From: a virus
DNA length: 42,942 nucleotides
Reading direction: 5' to 3' (one strand)
IMG/VR virus record: IMGVR_UViG_3300045120_000409
Span: 1 to 42,942 of that record
In this document: positions 1 through 7,822 of the stretch, one piece after another
How the letters are laid out: every line of letters begins with the position of its first letter
Position numbering within the stretch: the stretch's first letter is position 1
Made by a program: the position numbers and the translations under genes
Notes under the pieces: generated by a model
Database searches by the model: none
What the model was told of the DNA's origin: nothing
Seen by the model: the letters and a program-made list of their open reading frames with translations, nothing else

Positions 1-127
1 GCCGCCGCGCGCACGAACGGCAAACTCGGCGGCGGGCAGTTCGTCTATCCGCGCGGCACCACCGGCGCGCAGCGCTACCACCTCCGCAACATCGCCGCCC
101 AGGGCGGCAAAGTCATCACCGACGCAC
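1..127. repeat. Terminal direct repeat, left copy (circular overlap)
   Basis: These 127 bases are identical to 42816-42942. The repeat lies inside one small gene that reads correctly across the joint, so it is best read as the overlap of a circular contig. A length of exactly 127 fits a common assembly k-mer size. A real short terminal redundancy is less likely but cannot be excluded from sequence alone. Confidence 0.9.
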
Positions 128-177
128 AGCAGAAGGCCCTCGACGCCGTCGAGCGGCTGAGGAAGAAGTCAGAATAG
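1..177 (+). CDS. Small GGK-motif phage protein, 3' part (5' part at 42747)
   Basis: This is the C-terminal part (58 residues) of an 81-residue protein whose first 23 codons lie at 42747-42815, before the circular joint. The joined protein begins MSKNRHAVALGRLGGKA and carries two short basic glycine motifs (GRLGGKA and NGKLGGG), followed by a helical, charged C-terminus ending in ERLRKKSE. Small proteins with such LGxLGGK motifs are common in phages and plasmids, but I know no function. It is the last gene of the rightward operon and is followed by a hairpin at 194-229. Confidence 0.7.
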   Translation, partial: AAARTNGKLGGGQFVYPRGTTGAQRYHLRNIAAQGGKVITDAQQKALDAVERLRKKSE

Positions 178-193
178 AACCCCACAAAACACC

Positions 194-229
194 AACGGCC
201 CGGTCCCAGGTTCCCCTGGCCGGGCCGTT
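194..229 (-). terminator. Hairpin terminator between convergent genes
   Basis: AACGGCCCGG (194-203) pairs perfectly with CCGGGCCGTT (220-229), and CCAGG/CCTGG extends the stem inside. Reading leftward, the stem is followed by TGGTGTTTTG, a short T-run. It lies between the end of the rightward operon (177) and the end of the leftward integrase gene (252). It probably ends integrase transcription and may act in both directions, although the rightward side lacks a good T-run. Confidence 0.65.
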
Positions 230-251
230 CGTGTGTCTGGGCGGTGTTGCG

Positions 252-1430
252 CTAGGCGGCTCGCTTACGGCGCTGGCGCTTCGCAGGAGCGGGTTTCGGC
301 GTCGCGGGGGCCTCATACTTCGGCCGGGCCCCGAAGGCCTCAGAGAGGGCCGCGCCAGCCGCCTTGAGGTGCGCGGGCACTGCGCCCTGCGCGTAGCGGA
401 ATGTGGTGCTGCTGTCCGCGTGGTCAAGAAGCTGGCCGGTGATGGAGAGGCTGCCAGTCTGCCGGTAGACCATCGCGGCGAAGCTGTGCCGGAGGTCATA
501 CGGCCGCATCGTCGCCGCGCGGGAGAGGTCGAGGTCGGGCCGCGACTTTTTCAGCTCTTTGATCGCCGCGTCCCTGGCGCGGACGAACGTGCGCCGGATC
601 GAAGAATTGGACGGTGTGACGCCCCAGCAGTTGGCCGCGTCGAACGCCTTGAACGCTTCGACCGCGTCCGGCGTGATCGGCTTGCGCCGGGCCCGCGTGC
701 CCTGGCCCTTCTTCCGGCCTGGGCAGCTAATCTCCATCGCGTCCCAATGCACGTCGCCGCGCGACATCCTGGTGAGCTGGGCTCGCGTCACCGGCGCGTA
801 GGCCTCGACCGACAAGAACGCCTTGGTGCGCGACGGCTCGCCGCCCTGGCCGGTGTCGCGGATGTTGGCGAGAATGGCGTCGATCAGCTCATACGGCTGA
901 TCGCGTCGCTGCGGCTCGGCCTTGTCGAAGCGCGTGATCTCGCGGAAGGGGTTCGCGGCGTTCTTGCCGTCGAGCACCGTGAAGACATGCGACAGCGCCG
1001 TGCGGTATTTGTCTTTGGTCGAATCGCTGACAGCCAAACCGTTGAGCGCCTGCTGCAGCTCGACGTGGCCGCCCTTCTGCAGGAAGGACTGGCGGGTGCG
1101 TTTCCCGAATTTCGATACCCACCACCCGAGCTGCTGCTTCCGCTCTTCGCGTCGCCGGTCAGTAAGGGTGGCCGTCTTCAGATATTCCTTCACATCACCG
1201 GCGAGCAGCCCGCGCGTGCCGTTGCTGACGGCGGTGCCGATGGTCGCCTGCTCGTTCTTGAGCTTGCCCTTCTCGTCGTGCCAGCGCGCCTGGAGGACCT
1301 TCAGGTCGGTTCCGAGCGGATACCGTGCCTCAGGCGAGGACAGCTCACGCGCGCCACTGCCGACGCGGGCGATGACGCTGATGCCGTGCGCGTCCTGGTA
1401 GATGCCGGGTGCCAATTTGATGCGTTTCAT
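252..1430 (-). CDS. int: Tyrosine-recombinase integrase
   Basis: The 392-residue product is a site-specific recombinase of the lambda Int family, which joins attP to the host attB. Counting from the chosen start, the catalytic set is visible: Arg216 in APVTRAQL, box II at 311-315 as YDLRH (Arg314, His315), His337 in LLDHADSSTT and the nucleophile Tyr346 in FRYAQ. The first His of the usual HxxR is Tyr here, a change seen in other members. The C-terminus is basic (AKRQRRKRAA). ATG at 1430 was chosen because AAGGAG lies 9 bases upstream (1440-1445). The longer reading to 1511 would translate through the arm-site repeats. The attP core sits about 220 bp upstream. Confidence 0.93.
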   Translation of the reverse strand: MKRIKLAPGIYQDAHGISVIARVGSGARELSSPEARYPLGTDLKVLQARWHDEKGKLKNEQATIGTAVSNGTRGLLAGDVKEYLKTATLTDRRREERKQQLGWWVSKFGKRTRQSFLQKGGHVELQQALNGLAVSDSTKDKYRTALSHVFTVLDGKNAANPFREITRFDKAEPQRRDQPYELIDAILANIRDTGQGGEPSRTKAFLSVEAYAPVTRAQLTRMSRGDVHWDAMEISCPGRKKGQGTRARRKPITPDAVEAFKAFDAANCWGVTPSNSSIRRTFVRARDAAIKELKKSRPDLDLSRAATMRPYDLRHSFAAMVYRQTGSLSITGQLLDHADSSTTFRYAQGAVPAHLKAAGAALSEAFGARPKYEAPATPKPAPAKRQRRKRAA

Positions 1431-1472
1431 TTCGAGTAACTCCTTGCCCTCAAGTCTACCATACAGGCCCCA

Positions 1473-1583
1473 TTTCCACGTATTGAAAAACTTCCACGCA
1501 CTTACTTCCACGCACTCTGCGTGGAAGTCATAGAATCATTGAGTCATTCGTTAAGAGTGTTATAGACGGGTTTTGCGTGGAAG
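1473..1583. promoter_or_regulatory. Integrase arm-type sites, P arm (five copies of CTTCCACGCA)
   Basis: Copies lie at 1473-1482 (TTTCCACGTA, imperfect), 1491-1500 and 1505-1514 (CTTCCACGCA), and 1518-1527 and 1574-1583 (reverse complement TGCGTGGAAG). The pair 1505-1527 is a perfect 10-bp inverted repeat with a 3-bp spacer. Short repeats clustered between the integrase gene and a tRNA-like core are the hallmark of arm-type sites bound by the integrase N-terminal domain. They overlap the integrase upstream region, so the enzyme could also repress its own gene. The role is inferred from position and repetition. Confidence 0.8.
1539..1566 (+). promoter_or_regulatory. Possible rightward promoter
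   Basis: TTGAGT (1539-1544) and TATAGA (1561-1566) are spaced by 16 bp in a locally AT-rich stretch. If active, it would read through the attP core towards the gene at 1826. Each hexamer matches the sigma-70 consensus at only four of six positions, and the spacing is short. Confidence 0.3.
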
Positions 1584-1651
1584 TGAGCCCATGGGCAGCC
1601 CTGGAAGGAGGGGCGCTACGTTGTTTTATTGGGCTTTTTGAGGATTTGGGG

Positions 1652-1698
1652 TGGTGCGCCCGGCAAGAATTGAACTTGCGGCCCCCCGCTTAGGAGAG
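1652..1698 (-). other. attP core: 3' half of tRNA-Arg(CCU)
   Basis: On the minus strand this reads as the 3' half of a tRNA: anticodon loop CTCCTAA (anticodon CCT), then a T-arm GCAAG-TTCAATT-CTTGC, then acceptor strand CGGGCGC, discriminator A and CCA. No 5' half follows, and the sequence beyond 1698 cannot pair with this acceptor strand, so it is not a complete tRNA gene. A tRNA 3' half beside an integrase gene is the classic attP core: insertion rebuilds an intact host tRNA gene. The exact crossover limits cannot be set without the host attB. Confidence 0.88.
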
Positions 1699-1756
1699 CT
1701 AATCGTGAATTTTAAGAGGCGCGTTTGCAGCTAGTTGCGAGGCGGGTATTTTTTCT

Positions 1757-1766
1757 CTCCCACGCA
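1757..1766 (+). promoter_or_regulatory. Arm-type site, P' arm
   Basis: CTCCCACGCA matches the CTTCCACGCA arm repeat at nine of ten positions. It lies on the far side of the tRNA-like core from the main cluster, giving the expected P and P' arms. Apart from this site, the core and the P-arm cluster, 1431-1825 holds no gene that I can support. Confidence 0.55.
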
Positions 1767-1825
1767 CTTTTTGGAGTGTGCGAGACTGCTCTGGAGACTT
1801 TAGGAGATACTACCACGAGGCCCAC

Positions 1826-2218
1826 ATGGCAGACGACAAGATCGGTCCTGACTTCGACCCCGTCGCGCTCGGCCGCATCAAGGGCTGGCGCGTGGAAACC
1901 GGTATCGGGAAAGACGACCGGCTCGATGTGCTCGTGCGCTTCTGGGACGGGGGCTCGCTGGCCCTACGCGGCGAGATGGCCGGGCCGCTGACCTTGGACG
2001 TGCGGCCCGCCACGATGCTCACAGACAGGGTCGTGGACGCGTTCCTGAAGACCGTGGTGCCCGACCAGGAACGCACCGAGCGCATCAAGAAGCTCTACGC
2101 CGGTCGGTTCCCGGAGAACCCCGAGCTATACGTGGCGGCAATGAAGGCGTGTCACGAGCTGGGCCTGCCGTGGACCGACCCGCGCACCGGGGTCACCCAC
2201 GAGCCGCCGAAGCCCTAA
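1826..2218 (+). CDS. Hypothetical protein next to attP
   Basis: The 130-residue soluble protein begins MADDKIGPDFDPVALG. I do not recognise a family. The N-terminal half looks beta-rich (WRVETGIG, DVLVRFWDGGSLALRG) and the C-terminal half helical and charged. ATG at 1826 is preceded by GAGG (1817-1820), while the longer reading from 1778 lacks a ribosome site. It is the only rightward gene between attP and the leftward late operon and converges on the lipoprotein gene with a 4-base overlap. Its place suggests a lysogenic-conversion or integration-related gene, but no excisionase features are visible. Confidence 0.6.
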   Translation: MADDKIGPDFDPVALGRIKGWRVETGIGKDDRLDVLVRFWDGGSLALRGEMAGPLTLDVRPATMLTDRVVDAFLKTVVPDQERTERIKKLYAGRFPENPELYVAAMKACHELGLPWTDPRTGVTHEPPKP

Positions 2219-2436
2219 GGCACGCACAGCTCGGGCGCGACTATCAGCGCCTGCACCGGCTGGCGGCTGCACTTGAACACGACGAAGCAGGCCGTCGTCC
2301 GCGTGTCCCGCACCACGCTGATCCGGCAGTAGGTCGATTGCTGCTCGTAGACGCTGACGAAGCGCGGCACCGGTGGCGCAATCGACGCGCAGCCGCTGAC
2401 CAGCAGCAGCGCGACGACGGCGAGCCCGCGCCTCAT
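2215..2436 (-). CDS. Small lipoprotein
   Basis: The 73-residue protein has a type II signal peptide: MRRG, a hydrophobic run, then the lipobox LLVSGC with the acylated Cys at residue 16. The mature 58-residue part starts CASIAPPVPRF and contains three more Cys. It is the last gene of the late operon, directly after a two-segment membrane protein, where a lysis cassette would be expected. An outer-membrane spanin subunit or a superinfection-exclusion lipoprotein are both possible. It lacks the strongly proline-rich body of typical Rz1 proteins, so I leave the function open. Confidence 0.7.
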   Translation of the reverse strand: MRRGLAVVALLLVSGCASIAPPVPRFVSVYEQQSTYCRISVVRDTRTTACFVVFKCSRQPVQALIVAPELCVP

Positions 2437-2437
2437 C

Positions 2438-2635
2438 TCATCGCAGCCGGAGAATGGGCCCGCTGTTCAGCAGGCCGAGCGCCTCCAACAACCACAGCAC
2501 GAAGATGAGCACGATCACCACCTGCACGACCGTCGCGATGGGGTTGCCGATGCTGAACGCGGCCATGAGCTGCCGCGCGGCCCAGACGATCAGACAGAAC
2601 ACCAGGAGGATGACAAGGAGGCCGATGATCGACAT
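2438..2635 (-). CDS. Two-segment membrane protein, holin candidate
   Basis: The 65-residue protein consists almost entirely of two hydrophobic helices (about residues 2-24 and 33-57) joined by a short turn, with a short basic tail ending LRLR. GGAG lies 5 bases before the ATG. Size, two membrane segments and a late position beside a lipoprotein resemble class II holins, but small inner-membrane proteins of other function look alike. No endolysin gene is adjacent, which weakens the holin reading. Confidence 0.6.
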   Translation of the reverse strand: MSIIGLLVILLVFCLIVWAARQLMAAFSIGNPIATVVQVVIVLIFVLWLLEALGLLNSGPILRLR

Positions 2636-2650
2636 GGTGACTCCAGAAAA

Positions 2651-3985
2651 CTACAAAAGTTCCACGAGGAACACATCCTGCCGACTGCGCCCCGTATCGT
2701 TGGGGTCGCTGCCGAGCGTCTTCTCCCAGTTCGAATGGAACAGCAGCCACTTGCCGTCCGGCGACACGCTCGGAATCGGCTGATACCAGAAGTAGGTGCT
2801 GGCGTCGTCCTGCTCGTCGCGGGCGTCTGAGCGGTGCTGGCAGAAGCGCCAGACGGCCGAGGGCCCATCTGTCGCGATGGCGATGATCTCGTCGTCCCAG
2901 GCCCGCCAGGGGGCTTGCTCGTTGTTGTAGCGATACGTGGCCGTGAACACCGGCAGCAGCGTCTCCGGCCGCGCGTTGTGCCACGAGGTGTGGTCGTCCA
3001 GGTAGGTTTCCTTCGGCCGCAGCACCGGGTCGATCAGGTTCTCGGCGACGTCCACCTCGTTGAGCTTGCGGATGACCCACTGCCCCGCGTCCCAGTCGCC
3101 CGACGCCACGTCGTGGTTGATCTGCCAGCCGTAGCCCTGCGTGTCGTGGCCCCACGGCGCGACGGTGACCGGCGCGTAGGTGCCCTGCTCGGTGTCCCAG
3201 ATGACGTAGTGATACGGCTTCGCTTGCACCGGGTAGAGCACGACGTAGCGGCCGCTGTGGTCAATCGCGATAGAGTGCAGCTTGAACCCGAGGCCCGGCT
3301 CCGTCAGCGTGTCGATCATGTAGGCGAACTGCGTCTCGCCTTCGAGCAGCACCGCCGCGTAGTGGTGATCGTCCTGGCCCTGGCCGCCGAAGAAGACCGC
3401 GAGCGCGCTGTCGGCGCTGACTATGCCGCCGACATACGTGCGCGGCTCCACGAGGTTCAGGCCGAGCTGGTCGAGGTTGAGGATGTCCTGGTAGCCGACG
3501 ACACCGGTGTCGTCCACGGTCGCCGCCATGATCGTGCGCGTCACCGGCCCGCCCACGACGTAGAGGAACGGCACCGCGCTGCGGCTCCAGGTCGGCTCGC
3601 ACTGCGACGACACGTCGCCGACGACGCTGCCGTCGCGCCGGAAGATGCGCTTACCCGTCGGGCCGATCAGGTAAAACTTTGACGCGTCCGCGTTCCAGCT
3701 CGACACATGCGCGTTGCTCGCGATGCGCCAGCTCGACCCGCCCATCGTCGCGTCGGTGATGCGCGTGAGCGTTGCGCCGAGCGCCGGATCGGTGAACGTC
3801 GAGCCCGCCGGGCCGAGCACCGGCAGCGGCGGCTTCTCACGCGGGTCGCGGTCCTGGACGGCGTTGCCGTAGAGCGGCGGCGGCTCGGGCGGTGTCGTGC
3901 CGTCGAGCGCGACGAGCGCGAGGTTGAGCTGCTCCTGCGCGGTATGGATGTGGGCCTTCGCGGCCTCGATGTCGGGTGCGCTCAC
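2651..3985 (-). CDS. Beta-propeller-like virion protein (TolB/WD40-like repeats)
   Basis: The 444-residue protein starts with a short helix (IEAAKAHIHTAQEQLNLAL) and a proline-rich linker. The rest is a run of beta-strand repeats with the Asp-x-Ser/Gly/Ala-turn pattern of TolB-type propellers: SWNADASKFYLIG, IAIDHSGRYVVLYP and SVSPDGKWLLFHSNW are clear examples. GTG at 3985 was chosen for the purine-rich AGGGGG just upstream. An ATG at 4108 would put a poorly coding 41-residue extension into the intergenic region. Lying after the tail fibre and a glycosidase-like protein, it may bind a host-surface ligand; this is inference from fold and place. Confidence 0.65.
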   Translation of the reverse strand: MSAPDIEAAKAHIHTAQEQLNLALVALDGTTPPEPPPLYGNAVQDRDPREKPPLPVLGPAGSTFTDPALGATLTRITDATMGGSSWRIASNAHVSSWNADASKFYLIGPTGKRIFRRDGSVVGDVSSQCEPTWSRSAVPFLYVVGGPVTRTIMAATVDDTGVVGYQDILNLDQLGLNLVEPRTYVGGIVSADSALAVFFGGQGQDDHHYAAVLLEGETQFAYMIDTLTEPGLGFKLHSIAIDHSGRYVVLYPVQAKPYHYVIWDTEQGTYAPVTVAPWGHDTQGYGWQINHDVASGDWDAGQWVIRKLNEVDVAENLIDPVLRPKETYLDDHTSWHNARPETLLPVFTATYRYNNEQAPWRAWDDEIIAIATDGPSAVWRFCQHRSDARDEQDDASTYFWYQPIPSVSPDGKWLLFHSNWEKTLGSDPNDTGRSRQDVFLVELL

Positions 3986-4108
3986 ATGACCCCCTGGCTG
4001 ATCCAAATCTGTTTGCGCTCGACTGTGAGCGGGAGACCGCCGCGCATACGGCACCGACGTTGTGCCCAGCGGGCGCACCAAATGACGCAATACGCGACCA
4101 CGATCCAT

Positions 4109-5584
4109 TCAGATGCGAGTGCCATCCGGCATTCGCCCTCCGTTGCCGAAGCCCCAGATTTTCGCGTCGGTCCACTTCACGTTGTCGAACGTGCAGCAGG
4201 CGAGGTAACCGCGCGCGTTGGCGTCTTCAGGATCAGGCCGGTCGTTGTCCCACATCATCGCGGCCTGATCTTCATCGAACCGAAACTTGTAGTCGTTGCC
4301 GCGCTGGCCGAACTGCCACAGCGTGTCCACGCAGCGCGCCTGCGTCTCGTCCATCGGCCAGCTCGGGTCGCCCTGATAGTCGATGCCGTTCACGTCGTTG
4401 TGGAGATCGTCGTAGAAGCCGAAGCGGCCGCGCGGGTCGCCGTCGGCGAACCAGCTCGTGACGTGCGGGCTGAAGTGCATCCAGGCCGAGACGCCCGCCG
4501 CGTGGCAACGCTGCCCGTGGTGCCGGAACGCGTCAATCGTCACCTGCCCTGGGGTGTTCCACAAATTCCATTCCCAGCCGAGCGAGCTTTCATCGACGGC
4601 CTTCGCCGCGATGAGCGCGTCGAGCACCGGGTCGGCATAATCCGCCCACTGCTGCGCGGTCATGAAGCCCGGCTGGAAATATTTCGAGCCCAGCATCACG
4701 CGCACCCAGAGCCCGTAGGACTGCACCCGTTTGCAGGTCTCGATGAACTGGTCGAGCGTGCGGCCTGCGCCGGGTGGCTTGTTGCTCGGCTGGTCCTTCG
4801 CGGCGACGCTGTCGGGATACGACAGCCGCAGGTGTGTGTAGCCGTAGCCCGCGACCTTCTCCAGATACTGCTTCTGGAAGTCGTCGGTGTAGCGGTCGAT
4901 GAACCACGACAGAATCCGCTCGGGATGTCGCGAGCTGACGCCACGGTCGATCACCGGCGCGCCTTCCATCACGACGCCCCAGGAATCCGCGCGCAGGTAG
5001 TCGCGCTCGTGTGGCGCGAAGCTCGGCGTCGCCGCCAGCGGCTGCACGATCTCCGCTTGACCCGCTTCGAGGCGTCCTGGATGCCGCCAGTGATTCAGCC
5101 GTGTCGAGGGGTTTCGCCGCAGCGCGTCGGGCGCATCGAGCACCGAGACCGATTCCGTCGAGGGCCACGGCAGCACGTCCATGCCAGGGATGTAGGGCGA
5201 CGTGTATGGCGGTGCGAACGGTGGAAGAGGCCCCCGCACAATCGGCTGCACGGGGGCCCGGTTAAAAGACGGTTGCAGGGTCGCGACGACGTTGACGGTC
5301 TGCTCGCTGAACGTCACCTGCGGATTCGCACCCGTGGTCCAGGGCGCGTAGCCGTCGGCGATGACCTCGACGTCGCCGATCCACGGTGGCGTCTTCGCCG
5401 GGCCCGCGTAGAAGTTCGCGGGGTTCGTCGCGCGCACGGTGCCGCTGAGGCCCGCGTCGATGCGAATCACGAGCGGTTTGGTGATCAGCGCGCCGGTCGG
5501 ATCGACGGCGGTGACGTTGAACTGAATTTGTCCGGCGCTCTGTGGCGTCGGCTCGTCGTCGTGGTGATGATGCTTCTGTGCCAT
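4109..5584 (-). CDS. Glycoside-hydrolase-like tail protein with N-terminal Ig/PEGA-like domain
   Basis: The 491-residue protein opens with MAQKHHHHDDE, a natural His/acid cluster. A beta-sandwich segment of about residues 18-105 follows (FNVTAVDPTGALITKPLVI, VEVIADGYAPW), resembling PEGA or Ig-like domains. From about residue 190 a TIM-barrel-like pattern runs: THLRLSYP, VRVMLGSKY, GWEWNLWN, GVSAWMHFSPH, KFRFDEDQAAMMW. Aromatic and acidic residues at the strand ends, notably the Glu in GWEWN and the acids in FDEDQ, suggest a polysaccharide-acting enzyme. ATG at 5584 has GAGG 5 bases upstream. It lies next to the tail fibre, so a depolymerase used during adsorption is a fair inference. Sequence alone does not prove activity. 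Confidence 0.62.
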   Translation of the reverse strand: MAQKHHHHDDEPTPQSAGQIQFNVTAVDPTGALITKPLVIRIDAGLSGTVRATNPANFYAGPAKTPPWIGDVEVIADGYAPWTTGANPQVTFSEQTVNVVATLQPSFNRAPVQPIVRGPLPPFAPPYTSPYIPGMDVLPWPSTESVSVLDAPDALRRNPSTRLNHWRHPGRLEAGQAEIVQPLAATPSFAPHERDYLRADSWGVVMEGAPVIDRGVSSRHPERILSWFIDRYTDDFQKQYLEKVAGYGYTHLRLSYPDSVAAKDQPSNKPPGAGRTLDQFIETCKRVQSYGLWVRVMLGSKYFQPGFMTAQQWADYADPVLDALIAAKAVDESSLGWEWNLWNTPGQVTIDAFRHHGQRCHAAGVSAWMHFSPHVTSWFADGDPRGRFGFYDDLHNDVNGIDYQGDPSWPMDETQARCVDTLWQFGQRGNDYKFRFDEDQAAMMWDNDRPDPEDANARGYLACCTFDNVKWTDAKIWGFGNGGRMPDGTRI

Positions 5585-5597
5585 GTGTGCCTCGTGA

Positions 5598-6626
5598 TTA
5601 CTGAATCTCCACGCAGATCCCACCCGCGATGTTGTTCACGCCGTTGGGGAACGTGCTGACGGCCCCGATGCGAATGAAAGTGAAGTTCGTCCCGCCGCCG
5701 TAGCCGAGACCCGGCTCGATGACACCGGCGATGGAGGTGTAGTTGAGCGTGACGTCCGCGTTCCCGCCGACCGTGGTGAAGCCGCCGGGCACGACAATGA
5801 GCAAGTTCGCCGTTGGGCCGCCCGCATTCGTGCCGCCGACGTTGTAGCTGTAGTGCATCGTGCGGCCGATGACGAAATACGCGTCGCGCGCGGCCGTCGC
5901 GACGGTCCACGTCCCGGTGCTCGCTGAAAAGTTCGCCGCCGCGAAGGGGCGCGTGATCCAGCTCCCCTGGTTGTGCTCGGTGAGAATCCAGCCCGAGCCG
6001 TTATAGACGTAGGTGACCCAGCCCATCGGCCCGATAGGTGTCGGCCCGGTGACGATGGCGTTGAAGAATTGATTCAGCGCGGTCGATCCGGCGTTCTGAT
6101 GCGCGAAGGTAATTTTCCGGTTCACGGTGCTCGCGACGTTCTTGATCGTGATGCGCTGTCCAATCACGCCACCCGAGAGGCCGGTCAGCAGCAGATCCGC
6201 TGCGCCTTGCCACTCCCAGTAGGTCTCTTTCACGCGGCCCACGAGCACGTAGTTGTTCACCGCGCCGGTCGCCGAGCTGTCTTTGATGACGGTGGTGCCG
6301 CCAGGATCGACCGAGGTCAGCTCGGTCAGCGGCGACACGATGTTGTCGCAGGTCTTGATCGTCGCGCCGTGTGCGGGCGGCACAGCGGGCGTCTCGAATA
6401 CCAACTTGAACCCGACGCCGAAGGCCGCGTAAGCCGTCCACCGGCCGGAACCGTCGGCGATGATCGGGTTCGTATTCGGCACCGTCAACTGGTTGTCTGT
6501 GTAGGTCACCAGCGGCGTCGTCGTCCCCGCCGCGTAGGTCCAGACCAACCCGCCCGGCACCGTGGTGCCGTTGGCGTCTTCGAGCGTCTCGTAGCCCGAC
6601 GGAAGCAGTCCCCCGAGAGCGGCCAT
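5598..6626 (-). CDS. Tail fibre / receptor-binding protein
   Basis: The 342-residue protein has the N-terminal signature of podovirus tail fibres and spikes that dock on the tail machine: GLVWTYAAGTTTPLVTYTD, then NPIIADGSGRWTAY. The middle and C-terminal parts are rich in Gly, Thr, Asn and Val with alternating beta patterns, as in trimeric fibres, ending in a possible receptor-binding tip (GVNNIAGGICVEIQ). It overlaps the next upstream gene by one base (TAATG), showing translational coupling. No collagen repeats or chaperone domain were seen. Confidence 0.75.
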   Translation of the reverse strand: MAALGGLLPSGYETLEDANGTTVPGGLVWTYAAGTTTPLVTYTDNQLTVPNTNPIIADGSGRWTAYAAFGVGFKLVFETPAVPPAHGATIKTCDNIVSPLTELTSVDPGGTTVIKDSSATGAVNNYVLVGRVKETYWEWQGAADLLLTGLSGGVIGQRITIKNVASTVNRKITFAHQNAGSTALNQFFNAIVTGPTPIGPMGWVTYVYNGSGWILTEHNQGSWITRPFAAANFSASTGTWTVATAARDAYFVIGRTMHYSYNVGGTNAGGPTANLLIVVPGGFTTVGGNADVTLNYTSIAGVIEPGLGYGGGTNFTFIRIGAVSTFPNGVNNIAGGICVEIQ

Positions 6627-7822
6627 TACTCAGCTCCTCGCTCGCGACGCGCGGCCGCACCGAGCGTGCCGCCCAGGAACGGCAAGATGTAGGCGGCCTT
6701 CGGGTCAGCGAGCATCGCCTTGAAGCGCGCATCGAGACCCGCCACTTCTCCGGCCAGCGGCCGCCGCGACGGGCCGGGTGCCAGTTCCAGCAGCTTTTGC
6801 TGCGCCTCTGGCGAAGACGAGCCGAACAGATCACTCGCCGCTTTTTCTTTCCCGACCATCGCGCGGGCTGTCTGCGCTTGCTCACGCAGCGCCTGCGTCT
6901 CACGCGAATAGTCGAGCGTGCGAATCGCTTCCGCGTGCGAGTCCCCGACCTGCCGCAGCCGGATGTAGAGCTGTCGCTCTTCGACCGGCAGCTTCGAGAC
7001 GGCCTGGAATTGCTCGGTCGTCATGTTGCGGATGACGGGCACAGCGGCCTTCGCAGCGGGGCTCGCGACGTTGTTGTCAGGCACGGGCGCAGCGGCCGGT
7101 GCTTCCACGGGCGCGGGCTCCGGCCATCCTGGCGGCCGTCCCGCAGGCGCATACGCCCCGCCGCGACTCTCGGTGTTGAGCAGCGTCGTCAGCTCGTGCC
7201 CTGAGGCGTTGGGGTTTTGCGCGAGCACGCGTTGACGTGCGGCCTGCTGTTCCGCCGAGAGCGCAAACTTCGGCGCGACTTCTGCAGCAGCGGGTGCGGC
7301 TTCAGCAGCGGCCGCAGGCGCGGGCGTCGCGCCCAGTCGCGCGTTCCGCAGCATCGGATAACCGACGGCGGTCATCGCGATCATGTCGGCGATAGAGGGC
7401 GGGACGCCCGCCTTCTCCAGGCCGCCCTTGTAGATTTTGTATTTCACCAACGGCGTCGCCACCGACGCGGCGGCTTTCACGCCCGCGACCGCGCCTGTCG
7501 CGTTCGCTGCGCGTGCGATCCCCTTGATCGCCATGCCGCCCATCAGCGCATCTTCCGGCGCGATACCGACGCCGTTGTCCGCGCCGATGATGTTCGAGTC
7601 AGCGCGCGGCTGATCGCCGACCATCGTGATCGGCACGCCGAGCACCGAGGTCGTCTTCGACGGGGGCGCGTGGAGCTGCTTTTGATAGTCGTAGAACGCG
7701 CGGCCCTCCTCCGGCGTCAACTTCTTCGCAGCAGCGGCGGCCACAGCGCGCATCGATTCATCAGGCGAGATCGACGCCTGATAGAGCCACTCGTTGAGAT
7801 TGAACGGCTGCTCGTCGGCCAT
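6626..7822 (-). CDS. Virion protein, probable ejection/internal protein
   Basis: The 398-residue protein starts MADEQPFNLNEWLYQASISP. It has Ala-rich central segments (AAEAAPAAAEVAPK), a Pro/Ala linker and helical C-terminal stretches ending GGTLGAAARRERGAE. I recognise no enzymatic motif. It lies between the tail-fibre gene and a long glutamine-rich protein, where P22-like phages keep proteins ejected with the DNA. GTG at 7825 is an alternative start; ATG at 7822 has GGAG 8 bases upstream. Confidence 0.55.
   Translation of the reverse strand: MADEQPFNLNEWLYQASISPDESMRAVAAAAAKKLTPEEGRAFYDYQKQLHAPPSKTTSVLGVPITMVGDQPRADSNIIGADNGVGIAPEDALMGGMAIKGIARAANATGAVAGVKAAASVATPLVKYKIYKGGLEKAGVPPSIADMIAMTAVGYPMLRNARLGATPAPAAAAEAAPAAAEVAPKFALSAEQQAARQRVLAQNPNASGHELTTLLNTESRGGAYAPAGRPPGWPEPAPVEAPAAAPVPDNNVASPAAKAAVPVIRNMTTEQFQAVSKLPVEERQLYIRLRQVGDSHAEAIRTLDYSRETQALREQAQTARAMVGKEKAASDLFGSSSPEAQQKLLELAPGPSRRPLAGEVAGLDARFKAMLADPKAAYILPFLGGTLGAAARRERGAE

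Noticed and set aside
231-1439. Long open frame antisense to integrase
   Set aside because: It is a shadow caused by GC-rich codons; the integrase motifs are on the other strand.
3707-5659. 650-codon open frame on the plus strand
   Set aside because: It is antisense to the propeller and glycosidase-like genes; its composition is Arg/Val/Ala-rich as expected for a shadow.
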